NCBI GenBank assembly: GCA_024180945.1 | Contig: JAKSGN010000033.1 | Coordinates: 1,922,001 to 1,986,000, forward strand | Reading direction: 5' to 3' | Length of the DNA: 64,000 nt | Source of the DNA: Macrophomina tecta | Taxonomy: Eukaryota > Ascomycota > Dothideomycetes > Botryosphaeriales > Botryosphaeriaceae | Part shown: positions 34,187 to 46,584 of the stretch, one piece after another | How positions within the stretch are numbered: position 1 is the stretch's first letter | Layout: each line of letters opens with the position of its first letter | Position numbers and translations under genes: made by a program | Notes under the pieces: generated by a model | Seen by the model: only the letters and a program-made list of their open reading frames with translations | Told to the model about the DNA's origin: nothing | Database searches by the model: none

Positions 34187-37100
34187 ACGCTCCCGTGCCT
34201 CCTCACTCTTCTATATTGAGCACGGAGGTTGCTTCTACGACCTATGCACGGCTTGCTACAAAAAGGGAGGATTGCATAGGATCATGTAGGCTCATTCAAT
34301 TGAGTTCATGGGACGGTCAAAATAAACCTGGACAGTACATGCTCTTAGAGGCTTTCTGGGTGCCAGATAAGGCCGGAGTAAGGGAGCACCAAATCTGAGA
34401 TGGGGAAATAACCAAACACGAAATTGCTCATGTTATTACAATGTGCACCTGTCGTACATGTATGCGCCTGGTATGATATCATGAGATCAGCTTTCTCCAC
34501 CAATCCAACATAATAGGAGCGTTGTCAAAATTAGTCAATGTGTGCATTAGTCCATGACCCTTGGTGAACCAGATATCTAATGGAGGAGGCTATTGATGAC
34601 TTCTCCCTCGTACCTAGAGCATCCTTTTATGGAGGAGAGCATCACATCTCGTGCCCGTCGAATGTCAGCAGCGTCGTCAAAAGCGTAAAGACGGAGACAT
34701 TGCGAAAACTAGTTGATTCCACCACCTTGGTTGTCTGATAGAAACACCATATCAATGGATCGAGACAACGCCTGTGCGGGAAGAGCCGAGTCATGCATTT
34801 TGGGGAAGTCAGCTCGTTCAAGCTACCTCAGACTTCAACCCGACTTCGAGATGTGCAGCAGTATGTTTCTCTGCTCACGGCCGCTTCTTGAAGCATCCGT
34901 GTAAAATGCCGTGGGTTCCACTGATGCCTGCTGCAATCCCCTGATTCGCCCACTGCCCACTGAGGGTCGATCAGACTACTGGATGATAGCTGAAGGCCAG
35001 CAATGGCCGTTCCTCCCCCCAAAGACTGTTGCGCAACTCGCCTTCACCGACCGACGCTGACAAAACTGGTCCATTTTCAACCAAGAGGAGATGCTGTTAG
35101 GCGAAAGTTGGCACAGTCACGGCGACTGCGGAGACAAACTACTGACAGACTGTGCTTGTAAGAGCACTCGGCCTGTCGCCATCGTGACTACGATATTGAG
35201 AGAGTCCCTCAGCACGAAAGAAGCCGGGAGCGTCTGTGGACGCACATCCGAACTTGAAGACGTGGCAGCGAAGCAAATTCGCACGTACAAGTAGTGTACG
35301 CATTAGAGTCTGGATGATTGGGACCGCTCTTCTTAGACGGGGGAATAGGACAGCAACTTGCATCCTCACCTTTACTCATCTTGATCCTGTGAATTCTCGC
35401 TCTTCAAGAGATTACTAAAAGCACCGGTAGTGGAGCGCGTGGCTTCTTGACCGCAGCTTTACGAGAGTCTGGATGAGAACTTAGACCTTTCACGCATACC
35501 TATTGCGTCTCGGCGTGTTTCTACTGCGTCGTTCGGATTGGATGCACGTTAATGAGAGGAAGATGGAGTGGTACGGTACCTGCCTCTGCGGCTGTTGTGT
35601 AGCGCGCACGAAAACAGGGCCGGGGGAAATACAGAGAACGTGCGAATGAGACATCGTGGTGAAGGCCTCATCGGCGAACGCGCAGTCTTCTGGGACTGGA
35701 CGCTCGGCGCTACATCTGCGACGTAGAACATGCTACATGCTGCAGCGAGGTGCGATCAGTGGTCTGCGGCGCGCCTGAGCAATGGGACCATTTGGAGTGG
35801 CATGCTCTCCGCGAGGCAGCGAAGCACCGGCGAGCACGGCGGATAATGCCCAACGAACGTGGAATATCCATACAAGACCACGGGATCCTTGGCGCATAAA
35901 CGGGGCGCCGGATACAGTGAGCTAAGGATACCGTTCCTTTGTCAGGGCGCCTGGGTATGCCATGGCTCGTGTGGTTGTAGGTAGTCGCCGTGGCCCTGCC
36001 AAGTGAGTACAGTGGATCGGTCGTGTCGTCACCGAAGTGGCTGGCTTCTCGTGTTGCCAGGCAGAGGCTTTTCGGCTGGCCTCCAAACGCGCCACTGTTT
36101 GTTTGTGCTGACTGCGACGCGCACGTCAACAATAACAAACAGACGGGCTGTTGAACGTTGGTGTAAAGAAGCCCCAGAAACGGCTGGAACAGGCCGGGCA
36201 ATGGTGTACTCCCGAATGACGTCGTGATCTCCAAATCGACGATTGAAACATCCAGCCCAGAAGCGCGCTTGTTTCGCAATCTCCAGGCACGGTCTTCGAG
36301 GTTCTGCCGCCCCGAACCAGGTGCCGAGAGCGGGAAGGAGGAGAAGAGTTGGAATGTCGATGTCCGATCTGCCGCGACAGTGTTATGGGAGCGAGCATCG
36401 ACGTCCGCTGGCTGGGCCATCTCAGCCGGCCATAGCGTCAAGCGGTACGTCGATGTTCGATTTAGTCTCCGCCGCACCCGCGTTCCACGTGCACGCCTGG
36501 GCTACAATGCGTGCCATTCTTCGCCCTCCCAATAGTGGCCGGGCGTCATCGAGATCTGGAGTCGGTTACCGCATTGGCACGCTGCCTTCCCGTCCGCCCT
36601 ACGAGCTTCGTTTCCTGCGGCCTGGTCCTTGTCCTGGCGAAGGGCCGCGCATCGAGCCTTTGCGCAGACTACATGCCGCTGCCCGGCAGGGCTGCAGGGG
36701 CCCAACGAGTTCCTGCGTTGGTAGCCATGGCAAGAGGTGGTGATTGCTGCGCGCTGACCACCCGCTGTGGGCACAGCATCGCCTGGCGAGACAGCCGTCG
36801 AGCCATGCATTGCACGGCCCGGGGATGGAAGGATGACGAAAGACAAGGCAGAGCCATCGACAGCGTTTCAGCAGCAACGCGAAAGCAAAGCAGACGTACA
36901 TGGAGGGGAAAGACGGCTGGCGTGCGTCGGGAGATTTCGACGTCAGCCGCTGATTATTTTTATCGGCACTCCCAACGCCATCGAAGATTCATCGCTGAGA
37001 CAGCGGAGATCGCGATGCATGCAGCTGGAAGAGGGGAGGCACGGCAGCTCCGCTTCTCCCTATACGCATGTCGCCGCGAAAAGTCTGTCCCCGCCAGCCA

Positions 37101-38808
37101 GCGTCGAGTACCACGTAGGTCCCTGTCGGGCGCGCGATTGATGGATGAGGGGAAGCTGGCCAGCTCGGGGACGTGATCTGGTGCATTGCAGCAGGCTGGC
37201 CTCAGGTCAAGCTGCGCGACCGGATCTGCGGCCACTTGCATGCGGGCACGACGCCGTTGGCACGGCGTGTGGAGCCATGAATGGCTGGGAGCACTGGCAC
37301 CGAGAGCCGCTGTGCGAACCCTGCCGGGGGTTGATCGCCGAAAGTTCGAGGGCGGACGGGACCCGAGCAAATGCTGTCCACGGGCCGGGGGCGATTGGGG
37401 CGCGAGGCTGGACACGCCTTGCATATCGCCCAATGGCTGGAGCAGCGGCCTCCCTGAGCACACCGGCGACTCCTGGCGGCCGCGAGTGAATGGCGCAGCA
37501 CCTCAGCGTTTTGCGCTGGCGACGCGTGGCGGGCAGCACGCGTGCGTCTCGCGTCAGTGGGCCCGGCCAGCGACGCGTGAGAGGGCGGCTACAGCTGCAC
37601 CCACCGCCCATTCGCGAGCGCCCCAGCCGCGGGCGCAGGCTCGCTCGTCGCCGGCGAGCGGTCGGCTGACCGCCCGTTCCTGCTTCTGCCGGCGGCGCCT
37701 GCTGCTGCTGCTGCTGCTGCTCTGGCACGCCTGCTGTCCGTGGGATGCTGCGTCAGAGCCGGCGGCGGCGGCGGCGGTGCTGCTGCTGGTGGCCAGCAAT
37801 CAAGGTTGCTGCGGCCGGGGCCGGCGCAAGCGTCAGCTGGCGGTCGGGGAACGGCAGCGTGCGAGGACCCTGAGTGCTGGGGAGGATCGGGGTGAAGCCT
37901 TGTCTGCGAGCCGTGCCAAGTCAAGCGCAGCCGAAAGTGGCTGCTAGCGTTGTAGCGCCAGCCTTTGCGACTTCCCAGGCTCTTGTTGTTCGCCGCTACT
38001 CGTACCCTCGCCCGCCTCACCACCTCGCTCTCCGCCCTGTCGCTCTGTCGCTGCACTCCCGCCCCCTCCCCCCCAACCGCCGCTCACCACCCTCCGACGG
38101 CCATGCGCCCTGCGCCGTGACCAGCGCCTGCTACGCGACCCTCGCATGTAGCTCTCCCCAGTCTTGTCACCGCTGCGCTGCCCGTCGCTCGCCCGTTCGC
38201 GACTCCCAGCACGACGTCCCTTTGTCCTGCTACCGCCCTGCCGCTGGATTTCCTTCTATCGCGCACGCCTGCCCGCCACCTCCCCCGCCGTGTCTTCGCT
38301 TTGCTCCCCGCGGAACCTCCCGGTTCTCGTTCGCGACATCGAGCGCGCTGCTGTCGCATCCACATTCATTACAACCACATTCGCTCCCAGCACTTTTCTA
38401 GTTGCTTCGCTCCACCTGGCGCGACCCGAGACGACTGGGCTAGCCGTAAGGCGTGTGCGCCACGTATTCGCGACGATCCAGGAAGCATCTGCCCGCCCAT
38501 CCCGAAATCAAAACATTACGCATTTTTGACGACAACTTGCTTGGAACACTGCGCGATCGCAACGACATCGAGCACAGCTGCGCTTGCAAACAATAAGAGT
38601 CTCCAAGCTTTCTGGGCTTCGATTGGCCGTCATCTCGCGGCGGAAAGCCTTCTGGCATCTCTTGGAATTCAGTCTGCAAGGAGGTCAACAACACACCTTG
38701 GCGTCGCGTACCACACGTGCTCCTTTGTATGGTGCAAGACAGTCAAGGGATAGTCATAATCTCCGAAGCCTGATTCCTTACGGGGAATCTTGTATATCAC
38801 CCATCAAA
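34187..38808. other. Gene-poor 4.6-kb stretch
   Basis: No gene is supported. The first 1.5 kb has balanced composition; from about 35.7 kb on it becomes GC-rich and produces overlapping chance frames (35710-36477 -, 36511-37176 +, 37186-37947 +). Seven CTG units at 37699-37719 and a CGG run near 37761-37777 are the only repeats. The last 700 bases before 38809 are pyrimidine-rich and likely the long leader of the downstream regulator gene. Confidence 0.5.
37699..37777. repeat. CTG run followed by a CGG run
   Basis: Seven CTG units (37699-37719) are followed 41 bases later by a CGG run (about 37761-37777) in noncoding GC-rich DNA. Confidence 0.7.
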
Positions 38809-40710
38809 ATGCCTCCCGCGCGTCCTCATCTCTCGGTCACGCTGCCGAAGAACTTCACCTTCCACTATACCGACGGTGAACACCCCCGAACACCTGAGCC
38901 TGAGTGCGCAGAGGAGCCGGCGGAACCGCCTCAAATCCCCCGCCAGACCTACCGCGTCAGGCGCCGCAGGCGTCCTCTACCCACCTACGCGCCTTCCAAC
39001 TTCGCGAACGCATCCCGGGACTTACCTATCCCCACGATTGAGACGCCGGACCCATGCTTCGATGAGCCGTACGCACCATTCTCAGACGCCCCTTCTGAGC
39101 CTGAAGAAGGATACCTTGCCCCTACCCCTAACGCATTCCGCCTATTCTCTCCACCCAAAACCCCAGTTGCCCAAATCGGGATGGAGTGCAACGGCACTGG
39201 ACAATTCCAACGCGATGCGGACATCGAAAGCCAAGCCGAAAGCATCAGTCGCCCGTCTTCGGCCTGCTCCGGCATCTCGGATTCCTCTGTCTCCTCTCGT
39301 GGCAGCATGGATTCGTACGGCGGCAGCTGCACCAGCCCCGAGAGTGACAACTCAGACCCATTTGTCTTTCCGGAGCCCAAGTTCACTCAATTCCCTCCTT
39401 CCTCGCCCTTGCAGGCGTACAACACTGAGAGACCTGCAAAGCGCATCAGGACTCGCAAGGACACCGTCTGGACCAAAGCAATGGACGACCATCTTTGGCT
39501 GACGTACATGATATGTCTACAAGACCCCACTGTCACACCTTTCAAAATGTTGCCAGGCACGGTCCCTCCCCTTGGCATCTGTACCCGCGTTGCACGCCAG
39601 GCTAAGAAAACATGGAAGTCTGCTCTGGCTGCAAAGAGTCTTGCTACACCGGACTTCAGAGGTATGCGTAGTGGCAGCAACACGCCAACAAATCATGACG
39701 TTCCAAAGCCAGGAATCAAGTGGCCCCGTTCTGAAGCCTCTGCCAGAGGAAGGCTCCGAAAGCTCTGCAAGCGTCAGCCGATGCTTGCTGCCCACTACCA
39801 GAGACTTCTCAAGACTAGGACGCCATCCCCGTTCCCATCTTCCTCTCCCCGCTCCCATTCGAGCTCCGGCAGTGCCCCTTTGACCTCACCCTTTCATCCT
39901 GCTCAGCCCGAGGAGCGCAGAGATTCCTCGACCTCATTCTCGACCCGCGACATGAATCTTTCCCTGACCACGAGCACATCCTCAATGATGCAGATGGGCA
40001 ATCCCTTGCACGCACTGGCTGCTGAAGAACTTGCGCAGAACCGCAATTCTGAGTGGGCTGGTCAACAAAACGCCCGTTCAAACGCCCACCAAAAGAGTCA
40101 ATCACTCCAATTTGGCCTGGGCCTCGGAAGCCCTGCATCTCGCGATCCTTCTAGCTCCTCGCTCGCGTCTCCATTTGCGGCGATGCCCTCAAAACCCCAA
40201 CATGATTACCAGGCAACTAGGCCAGTGTCTCAACCGCAGCCTAGGCTCGAACCGCCCGTGGAACTTCACGCCCCGGTTCCCATCACTCGATCATTCAAAC
40301 GCAGAGCCCAGCAGTACCTTGAGGACCTTCAAAACGCTGAGACCTCGCATACCGGGCAGGACATTCTGCAGGAGCTTTTTGGAGCTCCAGCCGATATCAG
40401 CAATCGCCGTGTTCGGACGCGTGGCTTCAGCCTGGGCGACATGGGTGGTGGTGCCAGACATCTGACGACTCTCTTTACGCCTCCTTCATCGTTCGATGAG
40501 TCGAGTGGATCTCCAATGTCAATCGAACAGCCGGATCAATCGACCTTGGCCCCGCCGCCGTCAACTGATTCCGCGAGGCGGCTGGGCTCACCGTTTTGCG
40601 GACGGTCTTCTAACAATAACTTCAGCAACACGTTCCCCCGAATGTCGTCAGCGCGCGTGTTCGAGTCGTCTGCGAGTTTTGAAGAGCGTATCAGCGGCTT
40701 AGACAGCTAG
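38809..40710 (+). CDS. Putative regulator with Myb/homeodomain-like segment
   Basis: The intronless 633-residue protein is Ser/Pro-rich and mostly disordered, with three ordered-looking conserved islands. The main one, RTRKDTVWTKAMDDHLWLTY followed by MICLQDPTVTPF and GICTRVARQAKKTWKSAL, has a Trp-anchored helix then a turn and a basic helix ending in Trp, like a Myb/SANT or homeodomain-type DNA-binding fold. The second is KWPRSEASARGRLRKLCKRQ with HYQRLLKTRTPSPF. The third, near the C-terminus, is RRAQQYLEDLQNAE and RRVRTRGFSLGDMGG, where RxRxxS would suit an AGC kinase or 14-3-3 site. The start MPPARPHLSV is the first in-frame ATG. A very long upstream region is common for developmental regulators. 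I cannot assign a family name. Confidence 0.7.
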   Translation: MPPARPHLSVTLPKNFTFHYTDGEHPRTPEPECAEEPAEPPQIPRQTYRVRRRRRPLPTYAPSNFANASRDLPIPTIETPDPCFDEPYAPFSDAPSEPEEGYLAPTPNAFRLFSPPKTPVAQIGMECNGTGQFQRDADIESQAESISRPSSACSGISDSSVSSRGSMDSYGGSCTSPESDNSDPFVFPEPKFTQFPPSSPLQAYNTERPAKRIRTRKDTVWTKAMDDHLWLTYMICLQDPTVTPFKMLPGTVPPLGICTRVARQAKKTWKSALAAKSLATPDFRGMRSGSNTPTNHDVPKPGIKWPRSEASARGRLRKLCKRQPMLAAHYQRLLKTRTPSPFPSSSPRSHSSSGSAPLTSPFHPAQPEERRDSSTSFSTRDMNLSLTTSTSSMMQMGNPLHALAAEELAQNRNSEWAGQQNARSNAHQKSQSLQFGLGLGSPASRDPSSSSLASPFAAMPSKPQHDYQATRPVSQPQPRLEPPVELHAPVPITRSFKRRAQQYLEDLQNAETSHTGQDILQELFGAPADISNRRVRTRGFSLGDMGGGARHLTTLFTPPSSFDESSGSPMSIEQPDQSTLAPPPSTDSARRLGSPFCGRSSNNNFSNTFPRMSSARVFESSASFEERISGLDS

Positions 40711-41669
40711 CTAAGCTACTTTGCATGACTGGCGTTAGAGTGCATACAGAGCATTAACTTTGCATAGCGATTGCAGCATTCGACTCCTGGCGTATGGCGA
40801 CGATTATCGGCGGTCATGAGCTGATTTGCCTTTCATAGAGGTGCAACCTTGTGGATGTTCCTTTATATGCTTCCTGACTTTGTTGTGAGCGCAACCTGGC
40901 GGTCTGAAGTTCCTTAAAGATCTCACTCATGATGACGAAAGCGATGACGAAATTTTCTCAGGCCTTCTCCTTTCCTTTTGATTCTCTTTTCGATGCTTTG
41001 TGTATCCGGAGGAAGCAGTCTTGCGTTCTGAGAAGCAGCAGCATCACAAGGATCGCATTTCTCTGGCGCACTTCACTTCTGTGTCTCTACGCGGTAGGAC
41101 TCTTCGCTCTCTCCTTCTCTTTCTGGTTTTACTCCCTTCCAACACCTACGTTCTCTGGCTTTTCCTTGTATGTGATGGCTTGACGATATCATGTTTACGA
41201 CCGACGAAGGCGGGCCCATGGATACGTTCCATGCGTTCCTAATTGACCCAATGAACGCATGATGAGTGTCTTGTAGTTAGATGAAGATGGTACCATAGCA
41301 GCCATCTGTAAATCGAATCCTAGGTTCTGAATTGAGTTCGACGTGTCTTGCGCTTAGTGAATAGATGCTCCGTGCGGATGGTGGCGCGGGAGCGGCCGCG
41401 CGCCGAGTCTTTTGCTTGTAGCGACGGCACGTGCGTATGTTTACCGGGGCAACGGGCAGCAAAAACAACTTAGGAGCTTCTCTTCTCCCCGCCCGACCGC
41501 AAAGAAACAACTTCCGCCCCCCAACATCCGACGCACACCCCTCTACTAACATCCAGGTCGTCGCTACAGGAATACCCAGTGCTTAAATCCTCCGCCAACA
41601 CTCTAGTTTCCGCACTTTCCACTTTTCTTTCAATTGTTTTTTTTTTTTTCGAGATACCCCACCGTCACC
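40711..41669. other. Intergenic stretch, no gene seen
   Basis: About 0.96 kb: 3' UTR of the regulator gene and BUB1 promoter, ending with 13 T (41637-41649) just before the BUB1 start. Confidence 0.5.
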
Positions 41670-44600
41670 ATGGCGGCCAACGACCTCATCAATTTCGACG
41701 AAATCGAGCCCCACAAGGAGAACATCCAGCGCGTACAAGGCGGCAGATCAGCAAAGGCGCTCGCAGCTGTCCTCTCACCAAAGAATGCCGACAACACCCT
41801 AAAGCCTATTCCATCCGACCAAGAGAAAATCAACAACGTCATGAGACAAGAATTTGAGAAGGAGCTTGAGCTCATCGACGAGTCTGACGACCCACTCGAT
41901 ATCTACGACCGCTACGTCAAGTGGACGTTTAACACATATCCCAACCCGGCGTCACAACAATCGCAGTTGCTGCCGTTGCTAGAGAAGGCTACCAAGGCTT
42001 TCCTCAAGTCGCCGCACTATAAGAACGACCCGCGCTACCTGAAACTTTGGCTTCACTACATTCGTCTTTTCTCAGATGAACCAAGACAGACTTTTGCCTT
42101 CCTTGCTCGCCACGGCATCGGCGATGGCCTTGCGCTCTTCTACGAGGAATTTGCCGCATACTTGGAGACACAGGGAAGGTGGAATCAGGCTGAGGAGGTA
42201 TACTCAATGGGCGTTGACAAGGAGGCGAGGCCAACGGAGCGTCTGCTCCGCAAGTACGGCGAGTTCCAACAGCGCATGGAGGCCTGTGATCAGGACACCA
42301 CCGGTCCCTCGAGCCCAGCGCTCCCCGTTGTTCGAGCCGCGCTTGCCGATAAGGTCGATCCATTTGGCTCCATCGCTAGCTCTCCCAGCGCGCAGTCTGG
42401 ATCCTCTGGCGCACCCACAAAGAAGAAGGCGAAGATGGCTATCTTTGCCGATTCCGAAGACTCCAAGCAACCCGTTCTGGGCGGCGGCGCGCGGAGAGGT
42501 GAGACCGTTCAAACAATGGCAGAGCGCAAGAAGGAAAACAAACAGGAAGCGCAGGCTTGGGCTGGACAGAAGCTGAATGGCGGCAAGAGGAACGTGGGCG
42601 TCGAGAAGCTGATGATCTTCAAGGATCAGGTAAGTTTGCAGCGTCCCCGAGATTCCATCTTTCCAAATATTTACGAAGACCAGGACTAATTTCTGGGCGG
42701 CGTGCTTTGCGCTTGGTTATGTATATGCAGTCCGTATCAGAATCTGTTTTCACCGAGAATGCCACTATGCGTGAGGCTCAGCAGACCGTTAATCCTCGGA
42801 CGGGCAAGATCGAGCGCGTGTTCGTGAATCTAGAGGCCGTGTACCCGAATGCGAAGGACCCGACGGCTGCGGAGTTCTGTTTCGAGGAGCTCAGGGCTAG
42901 GCACAGAGGATGGATGAAGTATGACTGGAAGGAGATTAACAGGCAAGAGGCAGAGGCGCGAAAGCAAGACCAGGTGAAGAAGGAACACAAGGAGAGGAAG
43001 ATTCTGAAACCCAAGGATCCGCAGTCGCCGATGAGAGATCCAGCTGCCATGCTCGCTAAAGGACTGAAGCAAAGTGTGGCTCTCAACGATGTCAACGATG
43101 AGAACGCACCGCCATCGCAAGAGGAGATACAGAGGGCAAAGATGTTGAAGAAGCAGCGCAAGGAAGAACGGGCGAACCGCACGAGGAAGATCAAGGTCAT
43201 GGAGGTTCAAAACGAGACGCAAACAAGTAAGTTGAGATCCTCTTTTTCTTGCTCGACGGAGTGACTCACGGTTTGAAGTTCGAGCAAATCTTGGTTCTCC
43301 AACAGGCGCTAAAATGCTTCGACGGAAGAAGACTGCCGAGCCAACAATGACAATCAACACGAAGGAGGCCATGGAAGAGATTTACGGCATTTTCAACCAG
43401 CCTCTGAAGTCGACGAAAGAAGAGTCGGAAGAGGAAGAAAGCGAAGAAGAGAGTGACGATGACGACACTTATATCAGCGGCGGAGAGAGCACTTGTACGG
43501 GCAGGATCTCCGGGGCCACGAGCGAGTACGGAGACGAGACTACTCAGGGCGATTTCACTGTCAAGAGTGCCCTGACCGACGACAACACGACTGCCAGCCA
43601 TGCCAGTGAGTGGTCTGAGTTCACGGAGAGCAAACACATTCCCAAAGCCGACGAATCAGACGCCACCAACTCGGATGATGATGACGGCGATTACGAAGAA
43701 ACCAGAAGGTCTTCCGCAGAGGTGCACGACGATGAAGGGTACGGCGGCTCACAAGAACCGGAAGACGTTCATACTCCGACTTCTCCTGAGTACAAACCCG
43801 CTGATCTACCTACTCGATTCGTGCCTGTACCTCCTGAAGATGTCGAGGTTCCAAGGCGGACATACCGTGACCAGGTCCAGATGGCCAACAACCGCTTGCC
43901 GTTCATGACGCCTATTGCTGAGAAGACAGAGTCTTCGCTTGGTGCGGCAACAGTTTTGGCTGAGCAAAAGGATTACTTTAACGCGAAGACGCCTAGCCGC
44001 CAATCGGGGGGCAAGACGCCCACTATCCTGGAGGATAAGACAGAGGACTTGAGCGGGTCTTTCAAGGACATCTTGGAAGGGGCTCTCAAGGAAAGTACAG
44101 ACAGGATTGCACAGCCTGCTCTCTCGAAGCCCAAGGACTCGAAGCCAAAGCCAGCTACTTTGGGATTCTCGAAGACCCATACCCTCCAGGAAGCCAATGA
44201 GACGCTACCAAAGGGCCCCATAATCCAGGAGAAGCAGTGTAACCCGGTCGACGAACATATCAGGCAGATGATTTTGGATAACGTCCACCCGCCCTTGAAC
44301 AGCTACGACGGTTTCTTTGCGGAACCTGACCGCTCATACGGGCGTCATGGGGAGATTAAGAAATTCACAAAGGTAGTGGCGAAGGCTAAGAGCGTCGGCG
44401 ACAAAACCGGAGGTGGATTTGTTGCACCGATTCTGCACTTCGACAACGCAGACCGCGAATATGTAGTCAAGCGCCAGCTTGGTGAAGGCGCATTCGCACC
44501 CGTCTACTTGGCTGAAAGCAACGCTCTCGACCGGGAGGCTGCGGAAGACGAAAGACCGGCGCAGATGGGCAAAGGCACATTTGGTGCCGTTACTCGCAGG

Positions 44601-45527
44601 CCCCTCGAAGCTATCAAAATGGAGGACCCACCTTCAGCCTGGGAATTTTACATCTTGCGACAAGCACACCGGCGGCTGGGTGTCTCTCGCGCAGCCGAGT
44701 CAATCATCCGCGCTTACGAGATGCGTATGTTCCGTGACGAATGCTACCTCGTCCTGGAGTACCGCGATCAAGGCACACTCCTTGACCTCGTCAACATCGC
44801 CCGCGCGGAGCTCACTCCGACCGGCGGACCAGGCGTGATGGACGAACAGCTGGTCATGTTTTTTGCCATCGAGCTACTCCGCACCGTCGAAGCGCTGCAC
44901 AGCAAGGGCATCATCCACGGTGACCTCAAGGCGGACAATGTGCTCGCGCGCCTGGACACGTCCCTGCCGGATAACCAGTGGAACTCGCAGTACCGGGCAG
45001 ACGGCTCGGGCGGTTGGTCGCGGAAGGGTGTGGCGCTGATTGACCTGGGGCGCGGCATCGACATGCGCGCGTTCCGGCCGGAGGTACAGTTCGTGGCGGA
45101 CTGGAAGACGACGGAGGCCGACTGCGCGGAGATGCGCGAGATGCGGCCGTGGACGTACCAGGTCGACTACCACGGGCTAGCGGGCACGATCCACTCGCTA
45201 CTATTTGGCAAGTACATCGAGACGGCGATGGAGAGGGGCGCCGGGCTCGGGCAGGGCGCGTCGAAGACGTATAAAGTTAGGGAGCCGTTCAAGAGGTATT
45301 GGCAAACGGAGATCTGGGGCGAGGTGTTCGACTTGCTGCTGAATCCGATGAAGCACGTCGAGGTGGAGGAGGGGCAGAGGTTGCCGGTGTTGAAGGGGAT
45401 GAAGAGGTGTCGGGAGAGGATGGAGTGCTGGCTGGAGGGGACGTGTGAGAAGGGGGTCGGGTTGAAGGGGTTGGTGAGGAGGCTGGAGGAGAGGGTGGGG
45501 AGCAAGAAGGGTAGGCTGTCTTCTTGA
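41670..45527 (+). CDS. BUB1: Spindle checkpoint kinase Bub1 (MadBub type, two KEN boxes)
   Basis: The protein monitors kinetochore attachment and inhibits APC/C-Cdc20. Exons 41670-42629, 42731-43226 and 43306-45527 (introns 101 and 79 nt) give 1225 residues. A KEN box sits at residues 16-18 (EPHKENIQR), followed by the Mad3/Bub1 TPR domain (DPLDIYDRYVKWTFNTYP, YLKLWLHYIRLFSDEP, YEEFAAYLETQGRWNQAEEV). A second KEN lies at 288-290, and a conserved block KDPTAAEFCFEELRARHRGW follows in exon 2. A GLEBS-like Bub3-binding motif starts after residue 489 (TINTKEAMEEIYGIFNQP). The C-terminal kinase has GEGAFAPVYLAE, HGDLKADNVL (HGD at 1023-1025 in place of HRD) and LIDLGRGIDM (DLG for DFG), all typical of Bub1. 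Both Mad3-like and Bub1-like features in one protein suggest it does both jobs. Confidence 0.93.
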
Positions 45528-46584
45528 GGGGGTGGATAGCTGTTGATTTTTGGCATTGGTTGGCGTTTGCGGCTCGATTGGAGGGTATACCATCTTGTTT
45601 GGGCGACTGCTGTAATGCCTACCGGCGTTTAGGGAATGGATGGTTCTTCTTCCTCTTTCTGCTACTGCCTGCCACGCACACGTCCAGCGTGCGCTAAGTT
45701 GGTGCTGGTAGAGCAACACTTAGATGATTGCTCCATCGTCTCACGACTGCACAAGAAATGTGTAGTGGCCGGTCAGCCTCGCAGATGCCCGACCGAACAG
45801 CAGACAGAGCGCAATAAGCTCCTATGCCCCTTCGTACGCGGGTTGATAAACACAATGCCTATTAAGGCAACCTCGAGCGTATGCAAACGGCGAATCACCG
45901 GGATTTCCGCCATCCGCAGCCGCGGGACGCGGAGGCGCAAGGGAGCTAGTGCATGACGACAGGAATTGGCAAGGGCAGCTGCGTATGCTTGGACGTCCAT
46001 TGAAACTGGCGGCTTTGGAATCGAGACGGCACGCTCGGCCACAACCTTGGCCGCTTTTACCTGAGGCTTTGCTAGGTCTCACGTAGCCCTGCGGAGCAAA
46101 GAGTGGTGCAGCGCACGGCCCCGGGCTACACTATCGATACGCGCTGGAGCAAGCCTTCCCACCAGGACAGCTGGCGCCACCGGGGACGGCAATTCTAGAT
46201 GGGCGACTTCACCTCAGACATCGCCGTCAAGCATGCTTTTCCGGGCGAATTCGCCATAAGACACACCCTCGACGTCTCGCCCTCCGTCGCATCAATCGCC
46301 AAGGACATCCGCAACGTGGTCATTTCAGCCGTGGTCGCGTGGAGCATCGTCAGCATCGTCTCCTCCGTCTCTGCGCGCCGCGCCCCGGCATCCTAGAGTG
46401 CAGTGCGTTGATCTGGCGCCCAGGCCTGCAGTTGCACGCTGACTTGGACGCAGTCTCATACCCGTCCCTCCACGTTATCTCTGCCTGCTGCCACCGGCCG
46501 ATCCAGCTACCTCGACGCTCACATTGTGTCTGTACATACATACATACATACGTACGTAGCAGCCGGGCCCCGCACGCAGAAACA
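45528..46584. other. Intergenic stretch containing one small ORF
   Basis: About 1.06 kb between BUB1 and the lectin gene. It holds the small membrane-type ORF at 46199-46396 (separate entry) and a TACA tetranucleotide run near 46533-46550, 35 bases before the lectin start. Confidence 0.5.
46199..46396 (+). CDS. Possible 65-residue membrane protein
   Basis: An ATG-to-stop frame encodes 65 residues: a hydrophilic N-terminal half (MGDFTSDIAVKHAFPGEFAI), a helix-like SVASIAKDIRN, then a hydrophobic stretch VVISAVVAWSIVSIVSSV of about 18 residues and a short basic tail SARRAPAS. This is the layout of a tail-anchored single-pass protein. There is no intron. No family is recognised. Its composition is less Arg/Pro-biased than chance frames nearby, which favours a real gene, but it could still be spurious or part of the lectin gene's leader. 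Confidence 0.4.
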   Translation: MGDFTSDIAVKHAFPGEFAIRHTLDVSPSVASIAKDIRNVVISAVVAWSIVSIVSSVSARRAPAS

